A stretch of DNA of 64,000 nt from Mya arenaria (Eukaryota > Mollusca > Bivalvia > Myida > Myidae): contig NC_069133.1 of assembly GCF_026914265.1 (NCBI RefSeq), positions 1,959,566 through 2,023,565 on the forward strand, written 5' to 3'. The number at the start of each line of letters is the position of its first letter. Position 1 is the stretch's first letter. Under the pieces are notes generated by a model. That model worked only from the letters and a program-made list of their open reading frames with translations, was not told the DNA's origin and made no database searches. Of the stretch, positions 1 through 11,010 are shown piece after piece. Both the position numbers and the translations under genes were made by a program.

Positions 1-142
1 AAAATTAACTGTAAAACGCGAACAGCAGGGTTTAAATATTTGTCTTAAACTGTTTGTATGGAGAGTTTTTATCTTGACTTCGAGATTCACCATTTCCATT
101 TTTAATCTTAACGTTAATTATATTTTATGTTTGACACGACCC

Positions 143-1990
143 ACCAGGTGTGTCAGTGGCCAGTTGTGTCAGTGACCAGATGTGTCAGTGGCCAGTTGTG
201 TCAGTGACTAGGTGTGTCAGTGGCCAGTTGTGTCAGTGACTAGGTGTGTCAGTGGCCAGTTGTGTCAGTGACTAGGTGTGTCAGTGACCAGGTGTGTCAA
301 TGGCCTGTTGTATCAGTGACCAGGTGTGTCAGTGACCAGGTGTGTCAGTGGCCTGTTGCGTCAGTGGCCAGTTGTGTCAGTGGCCAGTTGTATCAATGAC
401 CATGTGTATCAGTGGCCAGTTGTATCAGTGACCAGTTGTGTCAGTGGCCAGTTGTATCAATGACCAGGTGTGTCAGTGGCCTGTTGTATCAGTGACCAGG
501 TGTGTCAATGGCCAGTTATGTCAGTGGCCAGTTGTGTCAGTTGCCAGTTGTATCAGTGACCAGGTGTGTCAGTGGCCAGTTGTATCAGTGGCCAGTTGTA
601 TCAGTGGCCAGTTGTATCAGTGGCCAGTTGTATCAGTGACCAGGTGTGTCAGTGGCCATTTGTGTCAGTGGCCAGGTGTATTAGTGGCCAGTTGTATCAG
701 TGACCAGTTGTATAAGTGACCAGGTGTGTCAGTGGCCAGTTGTGTCAGTGGCTAGTTGTGTCAGTGGTCAGATGTGTCCGTGGCCAGACTTGTCAGTGGC
801 CAGACTTGTCAGTGGCCAGACTTGTCAGTGGCCAGTTGTGTCAGTGGCCAGTTGTGTCAGTGGCAGTTGTGTCAGTGGCTAGTTGTGTCAGTGGTCAGAT
901 GTGTCCGTGGCCAGACTTGTCAGTGGCCAGACTTGTCAGTGGCCAGGTGTGTCAGTGGCTAAATGTGTCAGTGGCTAGTTGTGTCAGTGGCCAGGTGTGT
1001 CAGTGGTCAGATGTGTCCGTGGCCAGACTTGTCAGTGGCCAGACTTGTCAGTGGCCAGACTTGTCAGTGGCTAGTTGTGTCAGTGGCTAGTTGTGTCAGT
1101 GGTCAGATGTGTCCGTGGCCAGACTTGTCAGTGGTCAGGTGTGGCAGTGGACAGATGTGTCAGTGGCCAGGTGTGTCAGTGGCCAGATGTGTCCATGGCC
1201 AGTTGTGTCAGTGGCCAGGTGTGTCAGTGGCCAGATGTGTCCGTGGCCAGTTGTGTCAGTGGTCAGGTGTGTCAGTGGCCAGATGTGTCCGTGGCCAGTT
1301 GTGTCAGTGGTCAGTGGCCAGATGTGTCCGTGGCCAGTTGTGTCAGTGGTCAGTTGTGCAGTGGCCAAATGTGTCCGTGGCCAGATGTGTCCGTGGCCAG
1401 TTGTGTCAGTGGCCAGTTGTGTCCGTGGCCAGTTGTGTCAGTGGTCAGTTGTGTCCGTGACCAGTTGTGTCAGTGGCCAGTTGTGTCAGTGGCCAGTTGC
1501 TCCAATGGTCAGTTGTGTCCGTGGCCAGTTGTGTCAGTGGTCAGGTGTGTCAGTGGCCAGATGTGTCCGTGGCCAGTTGTGTCAGTGGTCAGTTGTGTCA
1601 GTGGACAGATGTGTCCGTGGCCAGTTGTGTCAGTGGTCAGTTGTGTCAGTGGCCAGATGTGTCAGTGGCCAGATGTGTCCGTGGCCAGTTGTGTCAGTGG
1701 CCAGTTGTGTCCGTGGCCAGTTGTGTCAGTGGTCAGTTGTGTCCGTGGCCAGTTGTGTCCGTGGCCAGTTGTGTCAGTGGCCAGTTGCTCCAATGGTCAG
1801 TTATGTCCGTGGCCAGTTGTGTCAGTGGCCAGTTGTTCCAATGGTCAGTTGTGTCCGTGGCCAGTTGTGTCAGTGACCAGTTGTTCCAATGGTCAGATGT
1901 GTCCGTGGCCAGTTGTGTCCGTGGCCAGTTGAGCCATTGGCCAGTTGTGGCAATGGCCAGTTGTGTCCGTGGCGAGTTATGTCCATGACC
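143..1990. repeat. 16-bp minisatellite array
   Basis: Tandem repeat of a 16-bp unit close to TGTGTCAGTGGCCAGT, about 115 copies. Variants alternate GGCCAG, GACCAG and GGTCAG, and a TGTCCGTGGCCAG form dominates the right half (about 1000-1950). Three units make 48 bp, so every frame shows a 16-residue periodic peptide and long spurious open frames (up to 285 codons at 1075-1932). These frames have no signal or domain features and are not genes. The array starts right after a 22-bp sequence that recurs at 3840-3861. Confidence 0.97.
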
Positions 1991-1999
1991 GGTTGTGAA

Positions 2000-2337
2000 C
2001 CATCAACTTACTGAGTTGTCAAGAAGATTTTCCGATCTCGACATCACTGATGAATGTCGAATCAAGTGCTTTATTGTTGTGTCAAATTTTGCAAGAAATA
2101 TAAACCTTACAATATATGGCATTGTAACCACAACACAATGGTATTATAAAACAGACTTTAATTTAAACAGACGATAAGCGTCAGTTCCTGTCAAATGTCA
2201 GAGCCAATGTATTGTTTGCGTATGTTATTAATACCATTATGCTTTATATATGTGTCCATAACGTGTGTTTGTTTGTTTTTTGTTGTTGTTATTTTTCTAT
2301 ATTTATACTTTGTATTGTACATAATTGTATATGTGTA
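2000..2337. other. Unique AT-rich sequence, no gene seen
   Basis: Sequence between the minisatellite and the left end of the TA-flanked inverted-repeat element. It holds only short open frames without recognisable protein features. Confidence 0.6.
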
Positions 2338-2339
2338 TA

Positions 2340-2975
2340 CACTAAACAAAATTCCTAACCGGCCACTTAGTAAAGTAACCTTCCTGAAAAGTGCATTATG
2401 TATAATCAATATACAGTTCAGTATTCGATATCTGCCCTCTCGTGGCAATATTCTTTGAAAATTTCAGCTAAATCGAAGCATAAACTGCAGAGAAAACACA
2501 GTTCATATGCGCTTACTCCTAAATCCAAAAGTCACAAGGAAAAGAAATAACAATGCGAATTCCATAGGGAATCAAAATGTTCATTGTTTTTGTATTTTTT
2601 GCAATCTTTTGACTCAGGCTTTGTTTCACATAGATGTTAATGTTGAAGTTAAACATTCATTTGAACTAATTAAGCTGTTGATGACTGAGGTTCAGTCTCA
2701 CATATGATGTAATATCATTTTAAAGAGACTAAAGGTAGTATTTTTATTTTTCCTCCTTTACACGCTATGTTAGATTTTGTGACTTTTATGATTGAGAGTG
2801 TTGTCATTTGAGACACTGTATCTTTTTGACAAAGCGATAAATATGAACCAAGTTTTCACAGCATGTGTACGAGGTAATGGTCTTTTCATGAAACTAATTT
2901 GTAATTAGGATTATTTTACAGGGAAAGGAATACTAGAAGATAACTTAGGTGGCCGGTTAGGAATTTTGTTTAGTG
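2340..2975. mobile_element. MITE with 26-bp terminal inverted repeats and TA target duplication
   Basis: The left end begins CACTAAACAAAATTCC and continues to 2365. Its exact reverse complement is at 2950-2975, giving perfect 26-bp terminal inverted repeats around a 636-bp element. TA lies directly outside both ends (2338-2339 and 2976-2977), as expected for a TA target-site duplication of the Tc1/mariner type. No transposase-like frame is inside, so it is non-autonomous. The superfamily is inferred from the TA duplication only. Confidence 0.85.
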
Positions 2976-3007
2976 TAAGCTATACTTCTCTTCACATATG
3001 GAGGATA

Positions 3008-3034
3008 AACTAAACTAAACTAAACTAAACTAAT
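3008..3034. repeat. (TAAAC)n microsatellite
   Basis: About five copies of a 5-bp unit, 30 bp outside the right end of the TA-flanked MITE. Confidence 0.85.
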
Positions 3035-3149
3035 GTTTTGCACCATTTTCCGGTAATGCATCTGAAAAACACTTACATTATAACTATTTTATCTTTGATA
3101 CCAAAATTGCAGAACAAACATACACTACAAGTATGACACATATTCGAGT

Positions 3150-3225
3150 TTTAGCGGGTGCGAACCCATGCCGGTACAGTTAAAGAAAAAATTGACACAA
3201 AACCCTACGTCCTTAGGGTCTCTTC
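3150..3225 (-). mobile_element. tRNA-like SINE head fragment
   Basis: GGGTGCGAACCCATGCCGG at about 3158-3176 is, read on the minus strand, the tRNA-like B-box end of the element at 16420-16560 (GGCGTGGGTTCGCACCCC). Similarity continues into the flanking A-rich part. It is a diverged truncated copy. Confidence 0.5.
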
Positions 3226-3229
3226 CCAA

Positions 3230-3970
3230 ATAAAATGGATAAGCCGTTCATTGAATTGCGTTAATAAAGCAATTCAAAATCGTGGACTTAAATGAAAACA
3301 TTTAAGCATTTTCTAACATTTGTTAAAGTGGTCCAGCCGTCAGTTTCTTAGTTTTTACACTCCTATTGAATTGCCACACTTAATTTTGTCATACAGAAAC
3401 TGCATTTTACACAAACACGAGCGAGACCTTTTAAAAATGGTTGGTACAGAGTCAGGTATGCTCGACCTGTGATATGGAGCTTGGCAAACCATCGAACCTC
3501 GCGGCCATCTTAGACCAAGTCAAACATGAACTAGGTTGTTTACGGGTTATTTTTTTTTAAATCAGTATTATAATATTGCACCGAAAGTAAGACGCGTCGT
3601 GTCTGACCATAACAGATAAGACTTATAGCATTCTTGCCTTCGTTTAATTCATAGTATGTCACCAATGCGTCAAAAGGAGCATCGAAGCGGACTTAGCCTT
3701 TTCATTTAAATAGCAACATTGCACAAATCAAAGCCCATAATCCACTTTAGGAATACAATAAGCTAATTAAATATCTAGTCATACAAATATATTTCAGTAT
3801 TTGTGTATTTCAGTAAGGTATGTTTTCAGTACAAATTACATTTTATGTTTGACACGACCCATCTTCAGGCGTTTAAATGAACGTATTAGCCTATAAATAT
3901 ACAGAATGACCGAGTCGTTACAATCGAGCACAACCCTGACCTTACCATGGCTTACAAACAGTGTGTATTT
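3230..3970. other. Intergenic, no gene seen
   Basis: AT-rich sequence. The only notable item is a 22-bp exact copy, at 3840-3861, of the sequence just left of the 16-bp minisatellite. Confidence 0.6.
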
Positions 3971-3976
3971 TAAAGG

Positions 3977-4424
3977 TGGTTTCACACTATGAACGTTTGA
4001 ACTAGCGTTGGCCAGAGTTCACTGAAAAGTCTTGGAAGTGAGCCCTAACGTCGGCGATATTACGTTCGCGAGAACGATGTTTTACAGTCACACTACGAAC
4101 GTTTTACATCCGTACCCGTTGGCCTCCATCGGCCAAGCGTTCGTCTAAGCTCACCACGCCAGCCAGCGTCGCCGTAGACGTTTACCAACGGAGTCTAACT
4201 TTGGCATATTCTGTACAACTTAAGTGTTCGGGGACGTTTTCAAACGGAGCACAACTTTCACCAACGTTTATTTCCAAAAGTTATTACACGTTAAAAAATC
4301 AACTTACAAAATGTTTGCCAGCGAACATTAACTCTTATAAACGTTTACCAACTTTTACTAGCGGGGCTGGAGGACGTTTGTCCATACGTGGGTTAACGTC
4401 GGTCCAAACGTCGTAGTGTGAACC
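3977..4424. mobile_element. Inverted-repeat non-autonomous element
   Basis: The left end (GGTTTCACACTATGAACGTTTG at about 3978-3999, shown here as two parts GGTTTCACAC and TATGAACGTTTG) is nearly the reverse complement of the right end (CAAACGTCGTAGTGTGAACC, 4404-4423). The interior is rich in AACGTTTACCAACG-like sub-motifs that recur every few tens of bases. I could not define a target-site duplication. The 71-codon frame inside (4201-4416) reads through these sub-motifs and is unlikely to be a gene. Confidence 0.65.
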
Positions 4425-4439
4425 TAGCTGTAGCGCGAG

Positions 4440-5080
4440 TTGCTAGTTCGCTGTCCGCATTTCTTGTTCGCTCCATATTTCCTCACATGTTTGTTATACG
4501 AATTGATATGCATATGGGCTCAAGGTCAAAATCGCAATTAGGGGTCAGAGGTAAGCTGGATTTAAGTTAAGTGAGGTTGTGGCCATGACAACAAGACACA
4601 AAGCATATGTATTACACTCCGAACCAATGTCCATATCCTCAAAAATCTACATGCAGGTTCCTTCGACTTTAAACCCGCACACGTGGGATGTGGAATCAGC
4701 CAAAATGATAGTTTATATATTGTTTATGTATATGTTGTTAAAATAAAGGTCCAATACATGTTAGTGGTAATGCGATGGTAGCTGGGTTGGACAAAGTATA
4801 TCGCACGTGCATTGAGGAGAAACCATTCATTGTGCAGCTGGTACATCAAAAGATAATTTTATAAGTAGAAATGACTTGCTTATCAATAGGAGATGGCACA
4901 TCTACTGCCACTAAACCATACGGTAAAGTTTACGACGATTGCAAATGATTGTAGGGTGTCGCACGGAGAAGTTTACTAGCTGATGGTATTCAAAATATTT
5001 TCATAAATGCATTGATTCTATTTTATACATTTATCTAAAATTGTCACATGTAAGGAAGATTTATCATTCAAACTTAATAT
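4440..5080. other. Intergenic, no gene seen
   Basis: AT-rich, with no coding frame or repeat structure that I can support. Confidence 0.5.
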
Positions 5081-5084
5081 TAAT

Positions 5085-5270
5085 AATACATAATTTGTTG
5101 AAATATCAAATTTAACATATTAATTATACATAATATGTTGAAATATCACATTTAAAATATTAATTAAACATAATTTGTTGAAATATCAAATTTAAAATAT
5201 TAATTATACATAATATGTTGAAATATCACATTTAAAATATTAATTAAACATAATTTGTTGAAATATGTAT
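5085..5270. repeat. 40-bp AT-rich tandem repeat with 80-bp higher-order period
   Basis: About 4.5 copies of a 40-bp unit built on TAATTATACATAATATGTTG plus AAATATCACATTTAAAATAT. Two versions alternate (TAATTATACATAATATG and TAATTAAACATAATTTG), so the true repeating block in the later part is 80 bp. Confidence 0.9.
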
Positions 5271-5679
5271 GTAATCTAATGGCGTTATATACATAAGTTA
5301 AGTGTAGCATTTGATCCAAAAACGTATAAAACTAATAATCCGTTACATTTTATATTAGGAAAAATCATAAAACTGGAGATAAAAATCTCAAACGATAGCA
5401 TTTTGTTACGTTAGAATTAAAACTGTACTTTATTTCTATTTTTATTAAATCACACCAAACAATTAAAGGTTATGATAAAAATATTTTGTACAAAATCCCA
5501 TTACTAGCTAAGGCGAAACCTCTCAACGGGAGACATATGCGCTACAGGCCCGATCCAGAACATTTCATATTAAAATATTTCAAAGTTGTAATAAACACGA
5601 TTCAGTTATAGCTCGCTAGATTTTTAATCCCGATAAAATCAGACGTCACGATGTATTGTGCCCCAATACTAAAAAAACA

Positions 5680-5764
5680 ATCACACACGCACGCGCACGC
5701 ACGCACACCCACACAAACGCGCACACACGCACATGCACACACACACGCACGCGCACGCAGACGC

Positions 5765-5800
<36 letters not shown>
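5680..5800. repeat. (AC)n / (ACGC)n microsatellite
   Basis: About 120 bp of ACGC- and ACAC-type dinucleotide repeat ending in a pure (AC) run at about 5771-5799. Short open frames on both strands are by-products of the repeat. Confidence 0.95.
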
Positions 5801-5809
5801 TCCCCTATA

Positions 5810-6800
5810 TGGTCAAAGTCTACGGCCCCTTTGCGATTTCTTGAAGCATTAAATGTTGCTGACTTTTGCCCCCTGCAATAATCAACGTGAATTTCGAATC
5901 AAGTGCACCATCTATGGCATGCAAATCGACTTCACATATCAAAGAAAACCAAATGTTGCCGTCAGCGATGTGACGTATTCTTTATTTTATCTAATATATT
6001 ATAATTATATTATTTGTAATTTTTTTCTACGAATAACCAGGACTAACTACTGAAGAGGCGGGCTCACAGTATGCATGGTTTCACCTCGTCTGGCCAAATA
6101 TTAAAATAACGCGTGCGAAAACAACAATGGAAACACTTTGAACAGTTAAAATGGACTATTCAAAGCCGCAGTTGAAACGGTAGAAATTGACTTTGAAATT
6201 GTCTCTTCGGCTTGGTTTAACTGATTGATAAGCCTTTGTTGCTATTTTTCTGCAAACCGTTTCTGTGAGTTCAAATAAAAAATGAAAGAATATGCCCGCT
6301 GTGTGGAAAGGACTGGTGATACGCGTAGACGTATTTATTTTATACTTGCTGGCGATTCTGACCTCTGAAAATGTGAAATTCGTTTGGCCTGAAGGACTCT
6401 TATCTTCCACTTTAGGATATTACTATCATGGTGCTAAAATCGTCACCTCAATAAATGAGCCATTGAAATTCATGGTTCATATTTTCTTAACCGTGGTCGC
6501 TTTCACGAGTATAACATTGTATAATGTAATTGGACAAAAATATGTTTATACATAACCTCTTTTGGTGCTACCATTAGCGGTTTACAATTTCGGATTAGAA
6601 CATTTTGACATAAATGGCAAACTCTCTGCTTATTGAAATTTCATCATAAAAACTGTTAATGTTGTTATATATAGCTAAATAAACGCTAAATATAAATAAA
6701 GAAAATTTAAGAAATAACTGTTGGAAGTAGAAACACAAACATTTGTGACAATGCACAACGGTGAATAAAAAATATACCTTTAAAATAAACAAGAGGGAGA
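5810..6800. other. Upstream region of the lectin gene, no separate gene seen
   Basis: AT-rich sequence. An 87-codon frame at 6292-6555 (+) encodes a hydrophobic peptide, but it overlaps an antisense frame and has no recognisable family, so I do not call it. The 100 bp before 6816 contains TATAAATAAAG (about 6691), a possible weak TATA-like element. Confidence 0.5.
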
Positions 6801-6815
6801 ATAGGGCGGATCATA

Positions 6816-7895
6816 ATGGCGGCAAATATCGCTTTGATGCTGGTTCTGTGTGGAAGTTCCTTTGTTTACACATCTGAAGGCCGGGCTTATCAGGGGCAGT
6901 GGAGGGACGACCGGGACTTGGAGGCGGAGTTTATAAGCCACCGTCTGGAGCTGGTGGAGGAGAGCCTACGGACGTACGTTCTCGAGTCACAGCCTCGGAT
7001 ACAGCGGCTACAGATGGAGGTGGAAGCCCTTAGGAGGAACAACAAGTACTTGCTGGAGACGGCAGATTATCAAAATCGGGAAATAGAAACGTTGCGATGG
7101 GCGACGAGCGAAATAAAAGCTGCACAGCTTACGAATGAAGAAAAGAACCTTATTTCCGAGATGCAGTGGAAGGTCTGGGATCTGAGATTTATCTACGAGC
7201 AGCTCATTGCAGAGACGTGCTCCAGGTCTGTCAAGTGCTTCGCATGGTCGGAGTGGTCTCACTGCTCAGTGGATTGCGGCAGCGGAACGAAGATCCGATC
7301 GCGCGAGTGTGATGTGGACCAAAACCTATCGACAATGTGCAGCCCAGAACTATTTGAAGAGACGGGATGCGAAGGAACGGCGTGTGGCGGGGAGAGGGTT
7401 CTGCTTCCGCGCTACGACTGTCCAGAAAACTACACTTCCTTCCAGAGTTATTGTTTCCGGTTCTCTGGGCGGCAGGACACTCGGCTGTTGGCCACGATTA
7501 CTTGCGAGGAAGAGGGAGCCCATCTTGTCAGTATTGACAGCACGGAGAAAAATGGGCTCGTATTTGACTATCTGCAGATCGTTGCTCCAGAGTTCATGGT
7601 GGACATGCACGAGGATTTCAGCAAGCGGGAATACTGGGACTTCAAAGACATTAACCAGAAAACTAACGTCGCGGTAGATGGAATTCGTCGGAGTAAAAAG
7701 AAAGCTTTTAAGAGTTGGCGGGGTCAAAATATGACGTTTTTCAACTGGGCTGACGGTCAGCCGCGGACGGAGAAAAATGACGGCGACTATTGCGTCACGA
7801 TGAACGTCCTCACAGGCCAGTGGTATCTGGAATGTTGTGGTGTCACCTTCTACTATGTGTGTGAGACGGAGCGGAGGGACAGGGTGATGAATTAA
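6816..7895 (+). CDS. Secreted protein with coiled coil, thrombospondin type-1 repeat and C-type lectin domain
   Basis: Single uninterrupted frame of 359 residues. Residues 1-22 form a signal peptide (hydrophobic ANIALMLVLCGSSFVY). Residues 35-130 are charged, Leu- and Glu-rich, and probably form an oligomerising coiled coil. Residues 141-190 are a TSP1 repeat (WSEWSHCSVDCGSGTKIRSREC, in parts WSEWSHC, SVDCGSGTKIRSREC). Residues 202-350 are a long-form C-type lectin domain, with the N-terminal pair C202/C213 followed by C230, C326, C341 and C349. The usual EPN/QPD sugar motif reads QPR (315-317) and the usual WND is GQW, so calcium-dependent sugar binding may be altered. A likely role is extracellular recognition or innate immunity (family inference). 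The start is the first in-frame ATG before the signal peptide. No introns are visible. The ends of any untranslated exons are not defined. Confidence 0.9.
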   Translation: MAANIALMLVLCGSSFVYTSEGRAYQGQWRDDRDLEAEFISHRLELVEESLRTYVLESQPRIQRLQMEVEALRRNNKYLLETADYQNREIETLRWATSEIKAAQLTNEEKNLISEMQWKVWDLRFIYEQLIAETCSRSVKCFAWSEWSHCSVDCGSGTKIRSRECDVDQNLSTMCSPELFEETGCEGTACGGERVLLPRYDCPENYTSFQSYCFRFSGRQDTRLLATITCEEEGAHLVSIDSTEKNGLVFDYLQIVAPEFMVDMHEDFSKREYWDFKDINQKTNVAVDGIRRSKKKAFKSWRGQNMTFFNWADGQPRTEKNDGDYCVTMNVLTGQWYLECCGVTFYYVCETERRDRVMN

Positions 7896-7899
7896 AAGC

Positions 7900-8490
7900 T
7901 TCGAGGAGTAATCCAACCGTGTTGTCAGGATGCTCAGTGTTCGCATCTCAAACTATTGATTGAAGATAAATATCTCTGAAAGGTTAAATATGGCAGTGAA
8001 GGTCGGATATAGGTGGTTTAGATTAAGTTTCATGAGTGGTTCACATTTTTCACACGTCTGAATGATAGTTAAACCGATCTCCTCTGCAGCATATCATTTG
8101 GGCAAGAATGTAAAAATGGCATAAGTTCAACTGTACTAAACGCATTACATGTATATCGTAAGCTGTAGTAAAACTATTTTTATCGATATTTACATATTTG
8201 AGAATACGTTGATGTTTATAGAAATGGGGTGGGCACCGTTGCTTAATTTTTTTTTTTCGATGTGTTGTGTGTACAATTTTAATGTCGAAACATGACAAAA
8301 GTACATGCTTTCATAGTTTGAAAACAAGAAATAGAACAGTCTTCTAACATAAATTTTGTTACAAGATGCGTGTTTGGTCATAGGTGGCAGTAACCGCCAA
8401 TGGTAATGATTTCTTTATAAGTTTATTCATATTTTTAATATAATAGTATTTTTTATTTAATTCATTACATAATAAGAAGGTATCCAAGAC
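7900..8490. other. Downstream of lectin gene, no gene seen
   Basis: AT-rich sequence with presumed 3' untranslated region of the lectin gene at its left. Short frames on the minus strand (8050-8381) have no protein-like composition. Confidence 0.5.
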
Positions 8491-8496
8491 TATTTT

Positions 8497-8793
8497 CACT
8501 CCTTGCTCTCTCACATATTTACCGTTTTGAAAACGTTTTTTTTTTCTTGAAATGAGCCATTTTTTGCGTAAATGTCTGAAAATCAGAGGTACAAGACTGT
8601 CGACAAAAGTTCAGATCGAAGTTTTCATATCAACTTTTAAAAAATATTGTTTATAGCTAAAAGCGTTACGCTTGAAAAAATGTTTTGCGATATTTTGTCA
8701 ATAGTCTTATACCACTTGTTTCCAGCCATTAACGCTTACAATAACAAAAAGGAAAACAAAATGATCAAAACAGTCAAACTGTGAGAGTGCAGC
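8497..8793. mobile_element. Fold-back MITE, copy 1 (diverged)
   Basis: The right end AACTGTGAGAGTGCAGCTTTAA (in parts AACTGTGAGAG and TGCAGCTTTAA) and the interior words CTTGAAATGAGCCATTTTTT and GCGTAAATGTCTGAAAATC match the copies at 12269-13035 and 48953-49306. The left end (CTCCTTGCTCTCTCACATAT) is diverged. Non-coding. Confidence 0.75.
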
Positions 8794-8794
8794 T

Positions 8795-10410
8795 TTAACG
8801 TTTCGAGTCTTTTATTATCCGGATTAGTATTGTATAGTTATCTGGTGCATAAAAACATCGCCATCCCTGACCGATACTGTCACCCGTGTATTTGTGTAGT
8901 AGTATACTCAACTCTTTTGTAATAAAATTATTGTAGATATATACGTTTTCGAAAGTTTGTATGTCATGCTGATATAATATCATGTTGTTGTTGTTTTGTA
9001 TTGAAAACACATGTTTATGATATTCATATTATACTCCACGAAAAACCCTCAATTCCAGTCAATTCATTTTGTATAGACTTCGAAAACTTCGAAATCTTCG
9101 AATTTTTTGACGTATTAAATTGACGAAAATGTGTATTCGCCATTAAAATTAAGTCGAAAGTCGCTAAACTGTTTCCAAGTCCAGAAATTTGAGTTAAAGA
9201 GTCCAACGTTCACGCTACATTTTAAAGTTTCCGATGTACAGATAAGTTTGTCATCTTCTAGAGCCATTGCCGATTACATAATGTTAAAGCCCCAGTGCCA
9301 CTTAGGATTAAATAATAATAAGAGAGGAAATGTAAGTGAGTCTATAGCTTTGATAGAGTCTCATAATTATAGTGTCCGTTAAAATCCCGAGGTCCACACG
9401 ATGCTTTATTTAAAAAAAAAGTATGGGAAATACCAACGAAATTCCAAACTGTTCCACTGACTTACTATATATCAAAGCGCTGAAAGCGCTGCAAGACTGT
9501 CGGTGACGTAACTGAAGCAAGCAAACACTACCGCAAAGTTCTTTCAAATGAAACGTGATCAAATGATTTCATACAAATGATGAACACTCTTTAAGGTAGA
9601 TGAAGAAGGATAAATGTGATTATAATAAGCACAAATATATTGGCCCTACTTAATCATGTATCCAATGGCCTACAATATTCTTAATTCAAATTTCCTAATT
9701 TTGAACCGCTTTAAATTAGTTAAATGCATATTCATTATGTTAAAATTGCTTCAATTTATGACGTCGCTTTTAACAGTTTCAGTAAGCAATTACATTTCTT
9801 CATTTCATTAGGGTCTGTTGAAGCCTATGTCTTTAAAATGCAAATGCAATACAAACTATACCCAAGATTCAAGGGACATAATAAAAATATAACTTTAAAA
9901 TGATGCTCTTTTAAGCCTAAAAATGCCTCCCAGAACTTCTATCAACAGAGTCCACATATCTACAAAATTTGTGCTCGAGTTACTTTCTTTGATATAAAAG
10001 TGAAAACAAATCTGCATGGTGCTGTGGCATCATACCATGAAAAAAACTAATATCTTTAAAATTTGTTTTCTAGTTTGTTTTTATTATAAAAGTGTTAATA
10101 AATCTGCATGGTGCTGAAGAAAAAAAACTAATGTCTTAAATTTCAAACCTGCAGCATTAATTAGCGCCATGTTGTCAAGAATATCTGGACAATTGAATGA
10201 AATATGCATGGACCGAAATGACAGCTGGTTTTTCATTGACAAAAGATGCCTTTGAGGCAGTTTTAAGATTATGCTATTCAAAGTATGAGGGTAGTTGGTA
10301 CAGTTTTCACTCATATTCAGATGATGGCCGATATTTGCTGATAAACATGTATCCTCTTAGCAGCAGGGAATAAGTAAATGACATAGTTTTAATGACCAAT
10401 ATTGGAGATG
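8795..10410. other. Intergenic, no gene seen
   Basis: AT-rich sequence. Frames of 60-83 codons occur on both strands without codon bias, domain features or splice context. Confidence 0.5.
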
Positions 10411-10414
10411 TGAC

Positions 10415-11010
10415 CTTGACCTCCAAATCCAAAGGGGTCATCTGCTGGTCACCCCAAACCTAAATTTCAAGTTCGAAGGCCATGGGTGCAGACTTTGTCG
10501 AGTTGTCACACAGGCAAGCTTTTTGCGTTCAATGGTCTGTGACAAATCAATAGGGCTCACCTACTGGTCAGGCCCAACCCCAAAGTCAAGTTGTTCAAGG
10601 GCCATGGGTGCAGGCTTTGTCCAGTCATTATTAGTACAACCTTTTAGCATTCAAGGTCACTGTGACCTTGACTTTTGACCCAATGACCCCTTCAATCAAT
10701 AGGATCTTCTAATAGTCAGACTTAGCCTCCATGTTGAGTTTGAGGGACATAGGTGCAGGCATTGTCAACTTATCAGTCAGATGTATGGTTTGACACCTTC
10801 CTGTTCAAGGTCACTGTGACCTTTGACCATATTACCCCTAAAATCAAAAGGGGTCATCTACTGGTTAAACCAAACTTTCATGTCAAGTTTGACAATAGGT
10901 CTAGGAATTGTAGAGTTATCACCCGGAAAAGCTTTGGTCTACTGTCAGACAGACGGACGTAGCGGCCAACATGTGCAAAGCAATATACTCCTCTTCTTTG
11001 AAAGGGGCAT
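10415..11010 (+). mobile_element. Dispersed multi-module repeat with palindromic AGGTCA motifs
   Basis: Four diverged modules of roughly 120-150 bp, each carrying words like GGGGTCATCTACTGGT, CATGGGTGCAGGCTTTGTC and AAGGTCACTGTGACCTTGAC. It ends in a CAGACAGACGGACG tract and an A-rich AAAGGGGCATAATAAATTG tail. I recognise this as the type of interspersed repeat common in bivalve genomes. Two modules contain AGGTCACTGTGACCT exactly (10654-10668 and 10808-10822). Non-coding. Confidence 0.8.

Noticed and set aside
1075..1932. 285-codon open frame, with others over 438-1988
   Set aside because: Entirely inside the 16-bp minisatellite; the peptide is a 16-residue period with Cys/Trp/Val and is open in all frames.
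6292..6555. 87-codon hydrophobic frame upstream of the lectin gene
   Set aside because: No family features, AT-rich composition and an overlapping antisense frame of similar length.
7207..7946. Frames of 156 and 198 codons overlapping the lectin gene
   Set aside because: Shadow frames of the C-type lectin coding sequence, which alone shows signal peptide, TSP1 and CTLD motifs.
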